A stretch of 64,000 nt of DNA from an uncultured Bacteroidales bacterium. GTDB taxonomy: Bacteria; Bacteroidota; Bacteroidia; Bacteroidales; UBA932. The notes under the pieces are model-generated. The model ran no database searches, was not told the origin of the DNA, and was given only the letters and a program-made list of their open reading frames with translations. Below, piece by piece: positions 26,206-34,739 of this stretch. The stretch is taken from contig CALVDF010000008.1 of NCBI GenBank assembly GCA_944326245.1, positions 1 to 64,000 of the forward strand. The letters are read 5' to 3'. Every line of letters begins with the position of its first letter. The first letter of the stretch is position 1. Position numbers and translations under genes: made by a program.

Positions 26206-26224
26206 TGACGACGGATAATATTTT

Positions 26225-26815
26225 ATGAAAGAACCGGCAATGGTGATCATCGGAGACAAGATAGTCTCTTCTGAGATATTCACGGAATGCTTTGCCTGCG
26301 ACTACGGAGTCTGCGGCGGAGCCTGCTGCATAATAGGGGACAGCGGAGCCCCGATGGAGGAGGACGAACCGGAGCGTATCGAGGCCAATTACGAAAAGTT
26401 CTCACCGCTGATGTCGCCCGAGGGCCGGGCGGTGGTGGCGGAGAAGGGATTTTTCGAGATAGACTCGGACGGGGACATGGTCACTCCGCTGGTCCCGGGC
26501 CGGGAGGAATGCGCATACGCGGCCTGCGATGCGGAGGGCAGCTGGTTCTGCACCATCGAGCGGTCCTGGTGCCGGGGCGGCTCGGACTTTGTCAAGCCCA
26601 TCTCCTGCCGTCTCTACCCGATCCGGGTCTCCAGGCTCTCCAACGGCATGACCGCCCTCAACCTCCACCGCTGGAACATCTGCGCCTGCGCCTTCGCCAA
26701 GGGCAAAAAGGAAGGCATCCCGGTCTTCCGCTTCCTGCAGAAGCCTCTGACGGATGCCTTCGGAGAAGAGTTATATGCAGCGCTTGAGGCTGCGTACGGG
26801 AAGTTTGCCGTTTGA
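26225..26815 (+). CDS. DUF3109-family cysteine-rich protein
   Basis: A DUF3109 protein of 196 aa, a family common in Bacteroidota. Conserved cysteines occur in CFACDYGVCGGACC (near residues 20-33), and the following GDSGAPMEEDE is the family hallmark. Further cysteines lie in EECAYAACDAEGSWFCTIE, PISCRLYPIRV and WNICACAF, so an iron-sulfur or zinc site is likely. The biochemical function is not known. It begins 19 bp after the M16 stop. An ATG at 26240 (MVIIGDK) is an equally good start. Confidence 0.83.
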   Translation: MKEPAMVIIGDKIVSSEIFTECFACDYGVCGGACCIIGDSGAPMEEDEPERIEANYEKFSPLMSPEGRAVVAEKGFFEIDSDGDMVTPLVPGREECAYAACDAEGSWFCTIERSWCRGGSDFVKPISCRLYPIRVSRLSNGMTALNLHRWNICACAFAKGKKEGIPVFRFLQKPLTDAFGEELYAALEAAYGKFAV

Positions 26816-26830
26816 GGTCTGCACCGCCTG

Positions 26831-26869
26831 CGCAGGTGAACCTTTTTCGGCCTTTTCGGTTCACCTGCG
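26831..26869. repeat. REP-like palindrome, copy 4
   Basis: Perfect 12-bp arms CGCAGGTGAACC (26831-26842) and GGTTCACCTGCG (26858-26869) enclose TTTTTCGGCCTTTTC. The arms differ from those near the transposase, while the GTGAACC edge and TTTC-rich centre are kept. It lies just after the DUF3109 stop and may also act as a transcript-end hairpin. Confidence 0.8.
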
Positions 26870-26955
26870 AAACATGAAGGGATGAAGAATGACGCACGGT
26901 TGCCCTGCATGCGTCTCTCGCTGAGGGTGCCTTTCCACATCGCCTGCTCAGCCTG

Positions 26956-27030
26956 CGCAGGTGAACTGTGGCAGTTCCGGCAAATGCCGGTGGACCAGTC
27001 CGTTCGATGAACGTCGGCAGTACACCTGCG
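26956..27030. repeat. REP-like palindrome, copy 5 (enlarged centre)
   Basis: Arms CGCAGGTG (26956-26963) and CACCTGCG (27023-27030), with GTGAAC and GTACAC at the inner edges, flank a 59-bp centre longer than in other copies. The preceding bases CATCGCCTGC (26939-26948) also precede the copy at 61812. Confidence 0.7.
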
Positions 27031-27159
27031 AAAATGGCCGACTGACGTACGGAAGTGCTCCGATGGATGAATAAAAATGTTATTCTGCTGTGTGGCTTTC
27101 AGTAATGAGTGATGAAACTTTACTGACTGAGTCAACCTTTTCGGGAAACAGACTGTTTT

Positions 27160-27318
27160 GGCAGCTTTTCTGCCATCCTAACATGGCTGCAAATTGGACG
27201 CCTTGATATAATGCTCTGTGGTCCAGCGGATTGCTGGCAATGGCCCGGACGAGTACGATGTTAGGATGGTGTTTCTGGGCGCTGCCACGCCGCCCACAAA
27301 GTGCGGAATAGTGGGCGG
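27160..27318. other. Gene-free stretch with nested inverted repeats
   Basis: Three perfect inverted repeats occur here: GGCAG/CTGCC (27160-27174, 5-nt loop), CCATCCTAACAT (27173-27184) with ATGTTAGGATGG (27258-27269), and CCGCCCAC (27290-27297) with GTGGGCGG (27311-27318). No coding frame is supported. It could be a structured RNA or a decayed mobile-element end. Confidence 0.5.
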
Positions 27319-27365
27319 TGTCCCGGTTCGTTTCTTCAGAAGTCAGAAGATATGCGGGGCGGAAG

Positions 27366-28184
27366 TTATGTCAGGTAGAAGTCTTGTGTGAGCCTGATGT
27401 GCTCCGGGCTGCGTGTGCCGTCGGTGCCGGTCAGTGTGAGGGTGTCCTCCACCGGAGAGGAAACGGGCTGTCTGCCGAAACTGGCCAGGATGCGCCTGGG
27501 CCGCGAGGACGGTTTGGAGTAGACGCGGGTGAGCCGGTGCAGGTGGAGCCTGCTTCTTTCCGCCAGCCGCAGGATGGATTTCCCGGACTCGGAGGGGATG
27601 ATCAGACTAAAGACCCCTTGAGGCGTGAGAAGGCTGGCGGAGAGCAGCAGCAGTTCTTCGTGAGTGAGGCCGCCGGTGTGGCGGGCCGCTGTCCGGACCG
27701 GGTCCGGGTTGGTGAGGGTGGTGTCGTAGAACGGCGGGTTGGAGACTATCAGGTCGAAGCGGGGGAAGGAGCCGCCGGCCGTTCCGGTAACGGTACTGCG
27801 GCAGAATTCCTGAAGAGATTGACGTACGGCACGCAGCCTGTCCGGCCATGGCGAGCCTGCAAAATTTTCCCTGGCCTGGGCTATGGCTGCTTCATCGATG
27901 TCTATGCCGGTTACCTGCGCTCCGGGGAAACGCTGCGCCAGCATCAGGGCGACCAGGCCGCTTCCGGTGCCTATGTCCAGGATAGTCCGCGGAAATGCTT
28001 CGGGCCCTGCATCTGATGACGTTCCCGGTGATGTCTTTGATGTCTCCGGACCGCTTGGAGGAATTTTCCCCCGAAGGCCCTGACCGGCCCACGCTCCCAG
28101 GAGGACCCCGTCGGTCCCCACCTTCATAGCGCACCGGTCGTGCCAAACGGTGAACTGTTTGAATCTGAAATAAGGGTTTCCCAT
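27366..28184 (-). CDS. trmN6: tRNA1(Val) (adenine(37)-N6)-methyltransferase
   Basis: An SAM-dependent N6-adenine methyltransferase of 272 aa, YfiC/TrmN6 family, which modifies A37 of tRNA-Val. The N-terminus FRFKQFTVWHDRCAMKVGTDGVLLGAW is the family signature. The SAM motif is LDIGTGSGLVAL near 69-80 and the catalytic motif is NPPF at 149-152. About 30 residues rich in Pro, Ser and Thr (near 36-65) are inserted between the N-terminal signature and the SAM motif, where relatives are compact. The gene lies 13 bp downstream of the barrel gene and may be read with it. Confidence 0.88.
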   Translation of the reverse strand: MGNPYFRFKQFTVWHDRCAMKVGTDGVLLGAWAGQGLRGKIPPSGPETSKTSPGTSSDAGPEAFPRTILDIGTGSGLVALMLAQRFPGAQVTGIDIDEAAIAQARENFAGSPWPDRLRAVRQSLQEFCRSTVTGTAGGSFPRFDLIVSNPPFYDTTLTNPDPVRTAARHTGGLTHEELLLLSASLLTPQGVFSLIIPSESGKSILRLAERSRLHLHRLTRVYSKPSSRPRRILASFGRQPVSSPVEDTLTLTGTDGTRSPEHIRLTQDFYLT

Positions 28185-28197
28185 GGCATTCCAATGA

Positions 28198-30693
28198 TTA
28201 TCTGGCCATTCCGCCGCCGGTCTGGCCGGTGCTGATGCCGGTTGAGCCTCCTACGCGGGAAGATTCTTCCACATTGCCTACATTGCGTCTGCGGACATTG
28301 CCTGTCGTACCGAAACGGTAGCTGAACGACAGGGTGACCTTCTGCATGTTCATTCTCTGGTCGAGGCTGTAGGTCAGCACGTCTCCGGTATAGGAGGAAA
28401 CATTGGTCCTGAAGGATCTCAGCAGGTCCTGAACATTGAGGGCGATGGTGCCGCGGCCGTCCCACAGGTTTTTCTTGATGCCTCCGAAGAGCATGTACAT
28501 CGGCCTGATGTCCATGTAGCCCATGGTCATGTTTCCGGAGCCGAATCCACCGACTTCTATCTTCCAGTCCTTGGGCAGCAGGAAGTTGAGACTGCCGTAG
28601 AAGCTCTGCAGGAAGGAACCGTCAGAGTAGCTGTCGGAGGTGCTGACGTTGCTGTTGTAGGCTGCGAAGTAGTTGGCCGAGAAGTTGAGCCATTTGGTGA
28701 CGGGAAGTTCTGATACTGACAGGGATGCTCCTGCTAGGGCCTGTGTTCCGAAGTTTTCCCAGATCAGGGATTGCTCTCCGTTGTCAGGATTGACCTCAGG
28801 ATGCTGCATGATCAGGTTGGAGTTGTGCTGGTAGAGCAGGCTGAGGTTGAAGTGCTGGCCGTAGCCTACTGTCAGGGATACCTGATCCGAGAACTGGGGG
28901 TTGAGGTTGGGATCGCCTTCTACGAATGAGTTGGACGATATGTATGTACGGAAGGGGTTGAGCTGGCTGTAGCCCGGCCTGTTGATACGGCGGGTGTAGG
29001 ATGCGGCCAGACGCCATTTCTGGCTGGGCATGTAGCTTACAAAGGCGGTAGGGAAGAGATTGAAGTAGCTCTTGGTGCTTGTCTCTCCGGCACTTCTCCA
29101 GTCACCTCGGGTGTAGGTGTATTCTCCGCGCAGCCCTATCTTTACCGACCATTTCTGTCCGAAGCTCTTGGCCGCCGAGATGTATGCGGCAGCTATCTGT
29201 TCGTCATAGAGAAAGATGTTGGAGAGGCTGTTGTTGTAGTTCCAGATATCGTTGAAGAAGTCTTCCCGTACGGAGTTGTTGTCAGTGACGGTGCGCGACC
29301 ATTTGAGTCCGGCCTCGAGCAGGCCTGTCTGCCAGAAAAGCTGCTGGTAGTCGGCTTTGGCGGACCATATCTGGAGCTTCTGGGAAGCATTCTGGCGGAA
29401 AATGGTGGAGTCAAGCGCTATCAGTGCGGTTATCGTAGGGTCGGGTATGTCGCTCTGGAAACTTGTGTTGAGGATGTCGTAGTAGGAGTAGTCGGCATTG
29501 AGGGTCAGTTCCTGCATCCTGCTCCTGTCGAAAGTGTGGGTATAGTTGAGGTTGGCCGAGATGCCGTTGAACTTGTCGTTGTTGTCGATATCGCTGGTAA
29601 GCCGTCCCAGAATATCCTCCCCGAGAAGGTGCTCGGTGAAATTGTCCCCGTAGGTGTCGTTGCTGCTGTTCCTGAAGGTTCCGTTGACTATCACGCCGAG
29701 AATGTTGTTGTCGTTGATGTACCAGTCGTTGCCCGCGCGGAACATCTGGTTGAAGTTGCTCATCAGCAGGTGGGATGAGTTGGACATGGTGTATCCGTTG
29801 TCCGGGCCGTAGAGGGACTTCGACAGCAGCTCCGCGGTCATGTCGTCGTAGCGGGCGCTGTAGGTCAGAAACGTGTTGGTCTTGCGGCCACGGTAGTTGA
29901 GGTTGAGCGATCCGTCTGCGCTCTGGTCCCAGCGGTCGAAGTACATGCCGCCGTAACCGAGATTTGCGGAACCGTTGAATCCCTGCATGAAATTCTTCTT
30001 GGTGACGATGTTGATGATACCGCCGCCTCCTGCCGCATCGTATTTGGCCGAGGGATGGGCCATGATCTCAATGCGGTCTATGGTAGTTCCGTCGGTGGAC
30101 TGGAGCAGTACCTCCAGTTCTTTGCCGGAGAGGTTGGAAGGCCGGCCGTCGATCCACACGGCTACCGATGACCCGTTGAGCTTGACATTGCCGTCGAAGT
30201 CTATGGTCACTCCCGGAGCCTTCCGTAGCAGGTCGGTGCCGTTGCTGCCCTCTGTGGAGACAGCGTCAGAGATGTTCATGACGATTTTGTCCAGTTTCTG
30301 CTCTATCACCGGGCGGCGTGCCGTAATGACGGCTTCTTCCAGCATCTCCGCTTCGGGCTCTAGTGTTATGGTGATGTTCCCGGTGCCCGTGGCAGTACCA
30401 AGGTCGATGACCCTGTCATGATAGCCGATGAATGCAGCAAGCAGCCTGTAGCCTTCGGCTGTGGTATACTGGATCGTAAAGTGTCCGGCAGAGTCTGTCG
30501 TGGTACCGTTGACAGCCGAACTGTCCGGTGCGATAAGGGCAATGGTAGCGAACTCGATCGGTTCCGATGTGGCTGCATCGATTACAGTGCCTGTGATTCT
30601 GCCTTTGTCCTGAGGTGAGGCCAGGGCGCAGATGGCAGATGCTAGGAGTACGGCAGTGGCGGCTGCCGCTCTCAGTATGCTGTTGTGTATCAT
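28198..30693 (-). CDS. TonB-receptor-like outer-membrane beta-barrel protein (OMP_b-brl_3)
   Basis: An outer-membrane protein of 831 aa. A signal peptide ending near ICALASPQ is followed by a carboxypeptidase-regulatory-like domain (GRITGTVIDAATSEPIEFATIAL, near 31-53). A plug-like region (VIEQKLDKIVMNISDAVSTEGSNG, RKAPGVTIDFDGNVKLNGSSVAVWIDGRPS) and a long barrel follow. This is the architecture of the outer membrane beta-barrel family PF14905 rather than SusC. The start overlaps the GntR stop by 4 bp, so the barrel is made with the ABC transporter and its regulator. That linkage suggests a role in envelope stress or export; the substrate is unknown. Confidence 0.85.
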   Translation of the reverse strand: MIHNSILRAAAATAVLLASAICALASPQDKGRITGTVIDAATSEPIEFATIALIAPDSSAVNGTTTDSAGHFTIQYTTAEGYRLLAAFIGYHDRVIDLGTATGTGNITITLEPEAEMLEEAVITARRPVIEQKLDKIVMNISDAVSTEGSNGTDLLRKAPGVTIDFDGNVKLNGSSVAVWIDGRPSNLSGKELEVLLQSTDGTTIDRIEIMAHPSAKYDAAGGGGIINIVTKKNFMQGFNGSANLGYGGMYFDRWDQSADGSLNLNYRGRKTNTFLTYSARYDDMTAELLSKSLYGPDNGYTMSNSSHLLMSNFNQMFRAGNDWYINDNNILGVIVNGTFRNSSNDTYGDNFTEHLLGEDILGRLTSDIDNNDKFNGISANLNYTHTFDRSRMQELTLNADYSYYDILNTSFQSDIPDPTITALIALDSTIFRQNASQKLQIWSAKADYQQLFWQTGLLEAGLKWSRTVTDNNSVREDFFNDIWNYNNSLSNIFLYDEQIAAAYISAAKSFGQKWSVKIGLRGEYTYTRGDWRSAGETSTKSYFNLFPTAFVSYMPSQKWRLAASYTRRINRPGYSQLNPFRTYISSNSFVEGDPNLNPQFSDQVSLTVGYGQHFNLSLLYQHNSNLIMQHPEVNPDNGEQSLIWENFGTQALAGASLSVSELPVTKWLNFSANYFAAYNSNVSTSDSYSDGSFLQSFYGSLNFLLPKDWKIEVGGFGSGNMTMGYMDIRPMYMLFGGIKKNLWDGRGTIALNVQDLLRSFRTNVSSYTGDVLTYSLDQRMNMQKVTLSFSYRFGTTGNVRRRNVGNVEESSRVGGSTGISTGQTGGGMAR

Positions 30694-31076
30694 TGATCTG
30701 AAGTTTTTGAAATGTATTGCCGGTAGAGGGATGTCACCTCGTCGATGGAGATTCCGAGGATCTCCATTTTCCTGAAGACCTCCTTCAGGTCTCCGGTTAT
30801 GAAGCCGTTGCGCTGCTTGTCCCTGATGATGCCCTTTGCTCCCGGGCTGACGAAATACCCGATGCCGCGCTTGTTGTGGATGACGCCTTCGGTGGAAAGC
30901 TCGTCATAGGAGCGGGCTACGGTGTTGGGATTGACTTCGAGTGCTACCCCGCATTCCCTTACGGAGGGAATCCGCTCGCCTTCGGGCCATGCTCCTGTCA
31001 GTATCCGTTCGCATATCGCGTCGGCTATCTGCAGGTATATCGGTTTGTGCTGGTCAAATTCCATGGTAAATTGCAT
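30690..31076 (-). CDS. GntR-family (YtrA-type) transcriptional regulator
   Basis: A short GntR regulator of 128 aa. The winged helix is evident: PIYLQIADAICERILTGAWPEGERIPSVRECGVALEVNPNTVARSYDELSTEGVIHNKRGIGYFV (about 14-78). Only a short helical tail follows, as in the YtrA subfamily, which commonly controls ABC transporters. It is the third gene of the ABC operon, 9 bp after the membrane protein. Its likely operator is the symmetrical GTGTATTAG-N4-CTAATACAC at the operon's transcription start. An alternative start is the ATG at 31064. Confidence 0.9.
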   Translation of the reverse strand: MQFTMEFDQHKPIYLQIADAICERILTGAWPEGERIPSVRECGVALEVNPNTVARSYDELSTEGVIHNKRGIGYFVSPGAKGIIRDKQRNGFITGDLKEVFRKMEILGISIDEVTSLYRQYISKTSDQ

Positions 31077-31085
31077 TTTGGCGGG

Positions 31086-31922
31086 TTAGTACTGTATCCT
31101 GCGGATACGGAAGTAGGTGAGAATCCAGAATACGACGGGCAGGATGTAGCTTACAATCAGCAGCCAGGCTTTGACCCAAGTGTCGATCCAGTTTGCCAGC
31201 TCCTCCACTCCGGGAATTTCCCCTGTTTGGGCTGTATCAACGATGTTGAGGACCGAGACGATGGATGCGACCATCATTATCGTCAGGATGCCGAAGAATA
31301 TCAGCAGCGTATATCCTATCTTGTTTTTGCGGAAAAGCATGTTGAGGAGGACAAACGGGCTTTGGCCAAGAATGAGGCCGGCAAACGGGGATATCATCAG
31401 GGGGGACATGGAACTGTAGATCCTGTCTACGAGTCCTTGCTGCTCGGGGTTGATCATGGAGCTGTCCATGAGGATATCCATGTAGTCACGGTAGGAGAAG
31501 ACTGATCCCCAGATACTGCCGGTATAAGGGGCTTTGAACGGCAATAGAGTGATGAGGGAATCGAGGGAAAGGGTAAGGACTGTCGCTGTAAGGGGGAATA
31601 TGAGCGAGCAGACCACAAACATGCTGATGGTCTTTTCGAGTGTGGAGGCCGGCGAGATGGCGTAGAAAACGCCTTCCATGCGGCGGTTCTCGTTCTTGTA
31701 GAGAATGAAGGGGGCAAGGCATGAGACGATGGAAAGTATCGATATTACGCCTTTTGCCCGTGAGTATGCCGGGACAGGATCTCCGCCGATCTGGTTTATG
31801 GCCCATATGAAGAGGTATGCCAGCAGGATTATGCCTATTGTGCCCAGGATGGTCAGATATTTTTCCTGGAGTTCCTTGCTGATGGTGAGGCCCAGGCGGT
31901 GTATGTTGAATGTTGCGTTCAT
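31086..31922 (-). CDS. ABC-transporter-associated membrane protein (putative permease)
   Basis: An integral membrane protein of 278 aa with about six predicted helices, for example LGTIGIILLAYLFIWAINQIG near 28-48, GVISILSIVSCLAPFILY near 59-76, SMFVVCSLIFPLTATVLTLSL and IGYTLLIFFGILTIMMVASIV. I recognise no specific family motif, but it sits 23 bp after an ABC ATPase gene and before a YtrA-type regulator. That is the typical position of an ABC-2-like permease. Confidence 0.7.
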   Translation of the reverse strand: MNATFNIHRLGLTISKELQEKYLTILGTIGIILLAYLFIWAINQIGGDPVPAYSRAKGVISILSIVSCLAPFILYKNENRRMEGVFYAISPASTLEKTISMFVVCSLIFPLTATVLTLSLDSLITLLPFKAPYTGSIWGSVFSYRDYMDILMDSSMINPEQQGLVDRIYSSMSPLMISPFAGLILGQSPFVLLNMLFRKNKIGYTLLIFFGILTIMMVASIVSVLNIVDTAQTGEIPGVEELANWIDTWVKAWLLIVSYILPVVFWILTYFRIRRIQY

Positions 31923-31945
31923 GGCTTTTCTGTTTTATGGTTTGT

Positions 31946-32794
31946 TTACTTTCCGTTGAACATTGTCTTGAATGCCTCCTTGTTCCGGAGCGCGGCGTTG
32001 AAAAGGGCTTCGAGGTTTACCCTGGAGTCCAGGCCTTCGCGGTTGGGGACGACCTGGTAGTATCCGTTGAGAGTGCTTTCGCTCCAGTATGCTTCCTGAT
32101 CCAGGGTCTGGCTTGAAGTGAATGTCAGCTTGCTGCTGATCTGTTGGATACTTGCATTGATGACGAGCCCGCTGCGGTCGAGTATGATGATAGGGTCGAT
32201 CAGATTCTCCAGGTCACGTACCTGATGGGTGGAGATTACGATGACCCTGTCCTCTGTAGCGCATTCGGAAATGACGCGGCGCAGGGTGGTTTTCGAGGGG
32301 ATGTCCAGTCCGTTCGAAGGCTCGTCCATCAGAAGGACCTTGGTGTTGAGGGCCAGTGCAAATGCTATGAGGGCCTTTTTCTGCTGGCCGTGGGACAGCT
32401 TGTCGAAACGGTGCGAAGTGCTTACTTCGAAAGTCTGGCAGAGGCGTTCGAACTGGGCGCTGTCCCAGTGGGGGTAGAGGATGGAATTGCTTGCAGCAAA
32501 ATGTTTTACTGAGATAGGAGGTGCGAAGAACAGCTCCGGTACGAGGTACATGTCCTGAAGCATCATGGGGTTGCGGCTAGCAGAGTCGGAGCCGAGTACG
32601 GTGCATTTTCCGCTCTTCGTCCTGAGCAGGCCGATAATGATGCGCAGAAGGGTGGTCTTGCCTACTCCGTTTTCGCCGAGAAGCCCGTATATGCGGCCTG
32701 GCTCCATTTCGAGGCTTAGGTCCTCGAACACGATGTGTTTCCTGTAATTGAACTTCAGGTGGTCGATCCTGATGATCGGGTCGTTGTTTTCCAT
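31946..32794 (-). CDS. ABC transporter ATP-binding protein
   Basis: A complete ABC ATPase of 282 aa. Walker A is GENGVGKTT at 40-48, the signature LSHGQ at 133-137 followed by QKK, and Walker B VLLMDEP at 153-159, then the D-loop SNGLD and a switch histidine in ISTHQVRD. The C-terminal 60 residues are an extra domain of unknown role. The short-GntR and permease neighbours are typical of YtrB-like exporters. First gene of the operon, with a consensus promoter at 32864-32894 and a symmetrical operator at the start site. Confidence 0.92.
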   Translation of the reverse strand: MENNDPIIRIDHLKFNYRKHIVFEDLSLEMEPGRIYGLLGENGVGKTTLLRIIIGLLRTKSGKCTVLGSDSASRNPMMLQDMYLVPELFFAPPISVKHFAASNSILYPHWDSAQFERLCQTFEVSTSHRFDKLSHGQQKKALIAFALALNTKVLLMDEPSNGLDIPSKTTLRRVISECATEDRVIVISTHQVRDLENLIDPIIILDRSGLVINASIQQISSKLTFTSSQTLDQEAYWSESTLNGYYQVVPNREGLDSRVNLEALFNAALRNKEAFKTMFNGK

Positions 32795-32839
32795 AACTTT
32801 TACTTTTTGCGTATGATGTCGCAGATTCTTACTTTAGTG

Positions 32840-32861
32840 GTGTATTAGTTATCTAATACAC
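32840..32861. promoter_or_regulatory. Putative GntR operator over the transcription start
   Basis: A perfect inverted repeat GTGTATTAG (32840-32848), four bases, CTAATACAC (32853-32861). It begins 2 bp downstream of the minus-strand -7 box, so it covers the expected start site. Binding there by the GntR protein encoded in the operon would block initiation; this is inference. Confidence 0.7.
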
Positions 32862-32863
32862 TG

Positions 32864-32894
32864 CAAAGGTAGGCAAATTTGCTCCATCTCCAAA
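32864..32894 (-). promoter_or_regulatory. Promoter of the ABC/GntR/barrel operon
   Basis: On the minus strand TTTG (32891-32894) is separated by exactly 19 bp from TACCTTTG (32864-32871), a consensus Bacteroidota promoter. The leader to the ATG at 32794 is about 60 bases. Confidence 0.78.
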
Positions 32895-32961
32895 TTTTTT
32901 TTTTGGATTTTTTTATTTCCACCCTTGAGTCAGGTGTGGATGTCTGCAGTGAATGAGAGGA

Positions 32962-33702
32962 TTATCGGTCGTCCCCGGTACACAGGTCCAGGAGGGTGGT
33001 GATGGAGTCGGGGTTTTCAAAGTCCACGCGGTAGGTATTGACGAACTCCTTGATGGCCTTTTTCTTGCGCGGGAATATCCTGATGAAGGAGGACTCTGTG
33101 GCCGGCAACATGGTCGTTCCGACTGTAAGAACATATTCGGATTCGCGGAAGTATTGCAGAGTGTTGACATTTTTGCTCCTGTCCTTTGGTACGTACGGGG
33201 CATTTTTGAACTGGCCTGAGAGGTAAGAGTCTGAGATTGAGCTTATTTTTGATCCGTGGCGGGAGCCTTCCTCCTTATTGTCTGATGCTATATGCAGTTC
33301 CGTGTATACCGACAGCGTGACGTCATTGTACTCAGTATGGATGACCACAAATTTATCGCTTGCTCGAACCAGACGGAAATGTTCCGTGTTGACTCTGTCG
33401 ATAGCTTCCTGGTTGTACACGTCGAGAGTGTCTCCGTTGCTGTCAATCATTTTCAGCCTCTGGTCCAGGAGCGATACGTTGACTGTTCCGAAGTATCTGC
33501 TTCCGTTATGATTGAATACGGCAGCCTGTGTAAATTCTGGGAAGAGGTAGCGGACATTCACCGGTATGCGGTACTGGATAGTGTCTCCGTGTCTGATTTC
33601 CGAGCTTCCTGATACCTTCCGGAATATGTCGGGTTCCTGTGAGTGTGCCTCGAAAGGCAATGCCAGCAAGATGGCAGCAAGAAAAATCATAAAATGTTTC
33701 AT
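32962..33702 (-). CDS. Secreted protein of unknown function, paralogue 1
   Basis: A protein of 246 aa with a signal peptide (MKHFMIFLAAILLALPFEAHSQ). I do not recognise a named family. It shares with the product of 33734-34456 a pattern of RYLFPEFTQA, a G-VNVSLLDQ-L strand, IDSNGDTLDVYNQEAIDRV, an AEY/TEYN-TLS segment and a C-terminal FIRIFPRKKKAIKEFVNTYRVDF. It is predicted periplasmic or surface-exposed and mostly beta. The last gene of a probable four-gene operon, 31 bp after its paralogue. Confidence 0.7.
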   Translation of the reverse strand: MKHFMIFLAAILLALPFEAHSQEPDIFRKVSGSSEIRHGDTIQYRIPVNVRYLFPEFTQAAVFNHNGSRYFGTVNVSLLDQRLKMIDSNGDTLDVYNQEAIDRVNTEHFRLVRASDKFVVIHTEYNDVTLSVYTELHIASDNKEEGSRHGSKISSISDSYLSGQFKNAPYVPKDRSKNVNTLQYFRESEYVLTVGTTMLPATESSFIRIFPRKKKAIKEFVNTYRVDFENPDSITTLLDLCTGDDR

Positions 33703-33733
33703 AGTCGGTTGCAGTATATGTGTTGTTTTGTGT

Positions 33734-34456
33734 TTACATGATTTCCTGGAGTTGCACGCAGTAGTTGAAGAGGTTCAGTACGGATTCCCTTTCATTGAAA
33801 TAGGTATGGTAGGTCCTGACGTAGTCCTTGATGGCGCTTCTGCTGGCCGGGAAGACCTTGAGGAATGACTTGAGTTTTACCGGATAGATGTTGTCTCCCT
33901 GAGTAAGGACATATTCCATCCTGTATGTGCATTTCATCTTGACTTCGGACGGCTTTTTTGCAGGGCGCAGTACTGGAACTTTTGCGGACCTGATAATCCT
34001 GGGTGATGCTGTTTTGAATTCTTCCAGCGGATTGTATACGTCGTTATCGGAAATCTGCTCGTATTCCAGTTCTACAGTGCATAGTTCCGAAAGAGTGGTT
34101 TCACCGTATTCGGCTATCAAGGTTACATATTTTTCCCCGACAGGGATGATTGTCTTGTCAGCGGAGGTTATCCTTGAAATGAGTTCCGGATCCGCAACGA
34201 GAAGAGTGTCCCCATTGTCATCCACTGTACGCAATGTATGGCTTGGTAAAAAAACATTGATTTTACCGTGATATTCATCACCACTGTCTTCTATTATAGT
34301 CATAGGGGTGAAATCCGGGAATAGATACTTGAATTCCAGGGGCAGTGCATGCTCGATCATTTCACCGTTTTTGACTACAAATTCCCGGGTCATTTTCTGT
34401 GAGAATGACGTCAGGGACAAGGATATGGCAATAGCCAGCGATAGGAAGTGTTTCAT
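33734..34456 (-). CDS. Secreted protein of unknown function, paralogue 2
   Basis: A protein of 240 aa with signal peptide MKHFLSLAIAISLSLTSFSQ. Conserved blocks shared with the neighbouring paralogue are KYLFPDFTPM, GKINVFLPSHTLRTVDDNGDTLLVADPELISRI, AEYGETTLSEL and SFLKVFPASRSAIKDYVRTYHTYF. Identity is moderate, so the duplication is old. No catalytic motif is apparent. It follows the DUF2007-type gene by 42 bp and precedes its paralogue, with no promoter visible in either gap. Confidence 0.7.
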   Translation of the reverse strand: MKHFLSLAIAISLSLTSFSQKMTREFVVKNGEMIEHALPLEFKYLFPDFTPMTIIEDSGDEYHGKINVFLPSHTLRTVDDNGDTLLVADPELISRITSADKTIIPVGEKYVTLIAEYGETTLSELCTVELEYEQISDNDVYNPLEEFKTASPRIIRSAKVPVLRPAKKPSEVKMKCTYRMEYVLTQGDNIYPVKLKSFLKVFPASRSAIKDYVRTYHTYFNERESVLNLFNYCVQLQEIM

Positions 34457-34498
34457 AGCAGTTCATGTTTATATTTTGTATTGTGACGGGTAACCGGT

Positions 34499-34711
34499 CT
34501 ATTCTACGGGGCTGGAGTCAAGTATCTCCAGGGCCTTGTCATAAAGGGAGTCATCTACGACCACTTCTATGGATACCAGGTCGGTGTTGACAGCTCCCGT
34601 GGACCATACCAGATTCTCGCCCAGCACGAATGCCGGCACTCCGTTTTCCTCCAGAACCCCTTTGCAGATGTTGGCCGATATGGCATTGTTGAATTTTCGT
34701 ACTACTTTCAT
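34499..34711 (-). CDS. DUF2007-family small protein
   Basis: A 70-aa protein: a short beta-alpha-beta-beta-alpha-beta domain with the pattern MKVVRKFNNAISANICKGVLEENGVPAFVLGEN, then SIEVVVDDSLYDKALEIL. This fits DUF2007, described as a putative signal-transducing domain. The start at 34711 is chosen because the fold begins there; the longer upstream frame lies inside the neighbouring gene. It is 28 bp downstream of the membrane-protein gene. Molecular role unknown. Confidence 0.78.
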   Translation of the reverse strand: MKVVRKFNNAISANICKGVLEENGVPAFVLGENLVWSTGAVNTDLVSIEVVVDDSLYDKALEILDSSPVE

Positions 34712-34739
34712 GATGTATGGTTTTTTGTTGCAATGCTGA

